Positions 31,810-32,365 of a DNA stretch of 32,365 nucleotides are shown here, piece by piece. Location of the stretch: assembly GCA_937923375.1 (NCBI GenBank), contig CALAJG010000278.1, positions 1 through 32,365 of the forward strand. Direction: 5' to 3'. The stretch's first letter is position 1. Each line of letters starts with the position of its first letter. This DNA comes from an uncultured Leucothrix sp. Its GTDB lineage: Bacteria; Pseudomonadota; Gammaproteobacteria; Thiotrichales; Thiotrichaceae. A model generated the notes under the pieces. The model saw only the letters and a list, made by a program, of their open reading frames with translations, was not told the origin of the DNA and made no database searches. Both the position numbers and the translations under genes were made by a program.

Positions 31810-32145
31810 TTATTCGCTGCTACCTTTACCACCAGATGCCGTAGGAAATACAGTTACATTATCACCGCTGTCGTAGTCCGTAATCTTACACAAACCACGC
31901 TCTTTGACTTCATCAATACGGATAATGCTGTGAAGCGGCACAAAACTGCGCTTAACGCCACCAAACTCGGCCTTAAGCTTTTCCTCACTCGGGTCGATAA
32001 GAATCTCACTGGCATTGCCAAAGACGATCTCTTCAATGGCCAGAAACCCATACAAGTCAGATTCGTAAACCTGTTTGGCATAGATATCGTAAACTTTGTC
32101 TTTGTTGATAAAGCTGATTCTGTAAAGCCGTGTCTTCTCGCCCAC
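31810..32145 (-). CDS. DUF1820 family protein
   Basis: A 111-residue soluble protein that I recognise as DUF1820 by the patterns YRISFINKDKVYDIYAKQVY, LYGFLAIEEIVFG and LIDPSEEKLKAEFGGVKRS followed by LHSIIRIDEV. The family is widespread in Pseudomonas-like gammaproteobacteria and has no assigned function. The start is GTG at 32145 with AGGT about 9 bases upstream; no ATG matches the family N-terminus. It lies 73 bases downstream of the probable lptE stop on the same strand. Confidence 0.88.
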   Translation of the reverse strand: MGEKTRLYRISFINKDKVYDIYAKQVYESDLYGFLAIEEIVFGNASEILIDPSEEKLKAEFGGVKRSFVPLHSIIRIDEVKERGLCKITDYDSGDNVTVFPTASGGKGSSE

Positions 32146-32218
32146 GCAGTTTATACCTCGATAAATTGAGCGGCCTTTCTAACAGAATTTTTCACTGCTG
32201 GCACGCATTTTTTCGCCT

Positions 32219-32365
32219 CTATTGAACAAGACTTTTAAATCGCAGCAATATTAACCTGGCAGCATCTTTTCTAAGCTCCTGACGAATCAGGCGCTCTTCA
32301 GCTTGTTCACCCAATACAAAGTCAGAATCATAATTCATCGCCGCATCGATATTTACAGGATAAGT
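32219..32365 (-). CDS. lptE: C-terminal end of probable LPS-assembly lipoprotein LptE
   Basis: The minus-strand frame is open from the window edge to a TAG at 32221-32219 and encodes 48 residues. The pattern NYDSDFVLGEQAEERLIRQE followed by LRKDAARLILLRF resembles the LptE C-terminus: a YD-type strand, an LGxxxEE helix start and the DAAxxILRR-like amphipathic helix. LptE sits with LptD in the outer membrane and delivers LPS to the surface. The N-terminus and lipobox lie outside the window. Another helical protein end cannot be excluded. Confidence 0.55.
   Translation of the reverse strand, partial: TYPVNIDAAMNYDSDFVLGEQAEERLIRQELRKDAARLILLRFKSLVQ

Noticed and set aside
31786..32169. A 127-codon plus-strand frame opposite the DUF1820 gene
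   Set aside because: It is antisense to a recognised family protein and shows no family motif or ribosome binding site.
1..32365. CRISPR arrays, insertion sequences, attachment sites or prophage genes
   Set aside because: No regularly spaced repeats, transposase-like frames or integrase motifs were found. The tRNA-Ser 3' end has no visible duplicate that would mark an integrated element.

Overview
The window reads as ordinary gammaproteobacterial chromosome: pilMNOPQ-aroK-aroB-dgt divergent from mrcA, a yhbY/rlmE divergent pair followed by ftsH and glmM, and dispersed single genes for hemE, rpsU, bamE, ssb, rpsT and a tRNA-Ser. Base composition looks moderate (mid-40s % GC by eye). The Type IV pilus cluster next to PBP1A and the DUF1820 gene resemble the gene order of Pseudomonas-like or Thiotrichales-like bacteria, but the genus cannot be fixed from this sequence. 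No insertion sequence, prophage, CRISPR array or integrase was seen.

Bases 1-6760 form the accessory-looking part. It holds the C-terminal half of a gamma-glutamyltransferase, a translationally coupled GST/creatininase-family pair, a polar amino acid ABC transporter (binding protein divergent from ATPase and permease), an AhpD-like protein with a CxxS centre, and an amidase-signature hydrolase. Every enzyme with a clear hydrolytic family acts on C-N amide bonds, so I infer a module that imports and opens amide or gamma-glutamyl compounds. The substrate is unknown.

Bases 6761-10650 carry a possible structured leader, an EF-hand protein, recN, and a membrane-anchored protein with thrombospondin type 3 calcium-binding repeats. 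Bases 10715-18612 (minus strand) hold dgt, aroB and aroK, then, upstream of a clear terminator, the Type IV pilus alignment and secretin operon pilM-N-O-P-Q. From 18803 come mrcA, convergent hemE and rpsU, then bamE, an unrecognised coiled-coil membrane protein, ssb and a double CDGSH protein. The yhbY/rlmE/ftsH/glmM block follows, without folP in its usual place.

The right end has an M28-peptidase-like membrane protein that has lost most metal ligands, rpsT with a TTG start, tRNA-Ser(UGA), a possible 37-residue small ORF, a DUF1820 gene and the C-terminal end of a probable lptE. The least ordinary items are the amide-utilisation module, the M28 pseudoenzyme, the lipobox-bearing permease, the possible attenuator-like leader near 6.9 kb and the small ORF near 31.5 kb. 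No clearly new multi-gene system was seen.
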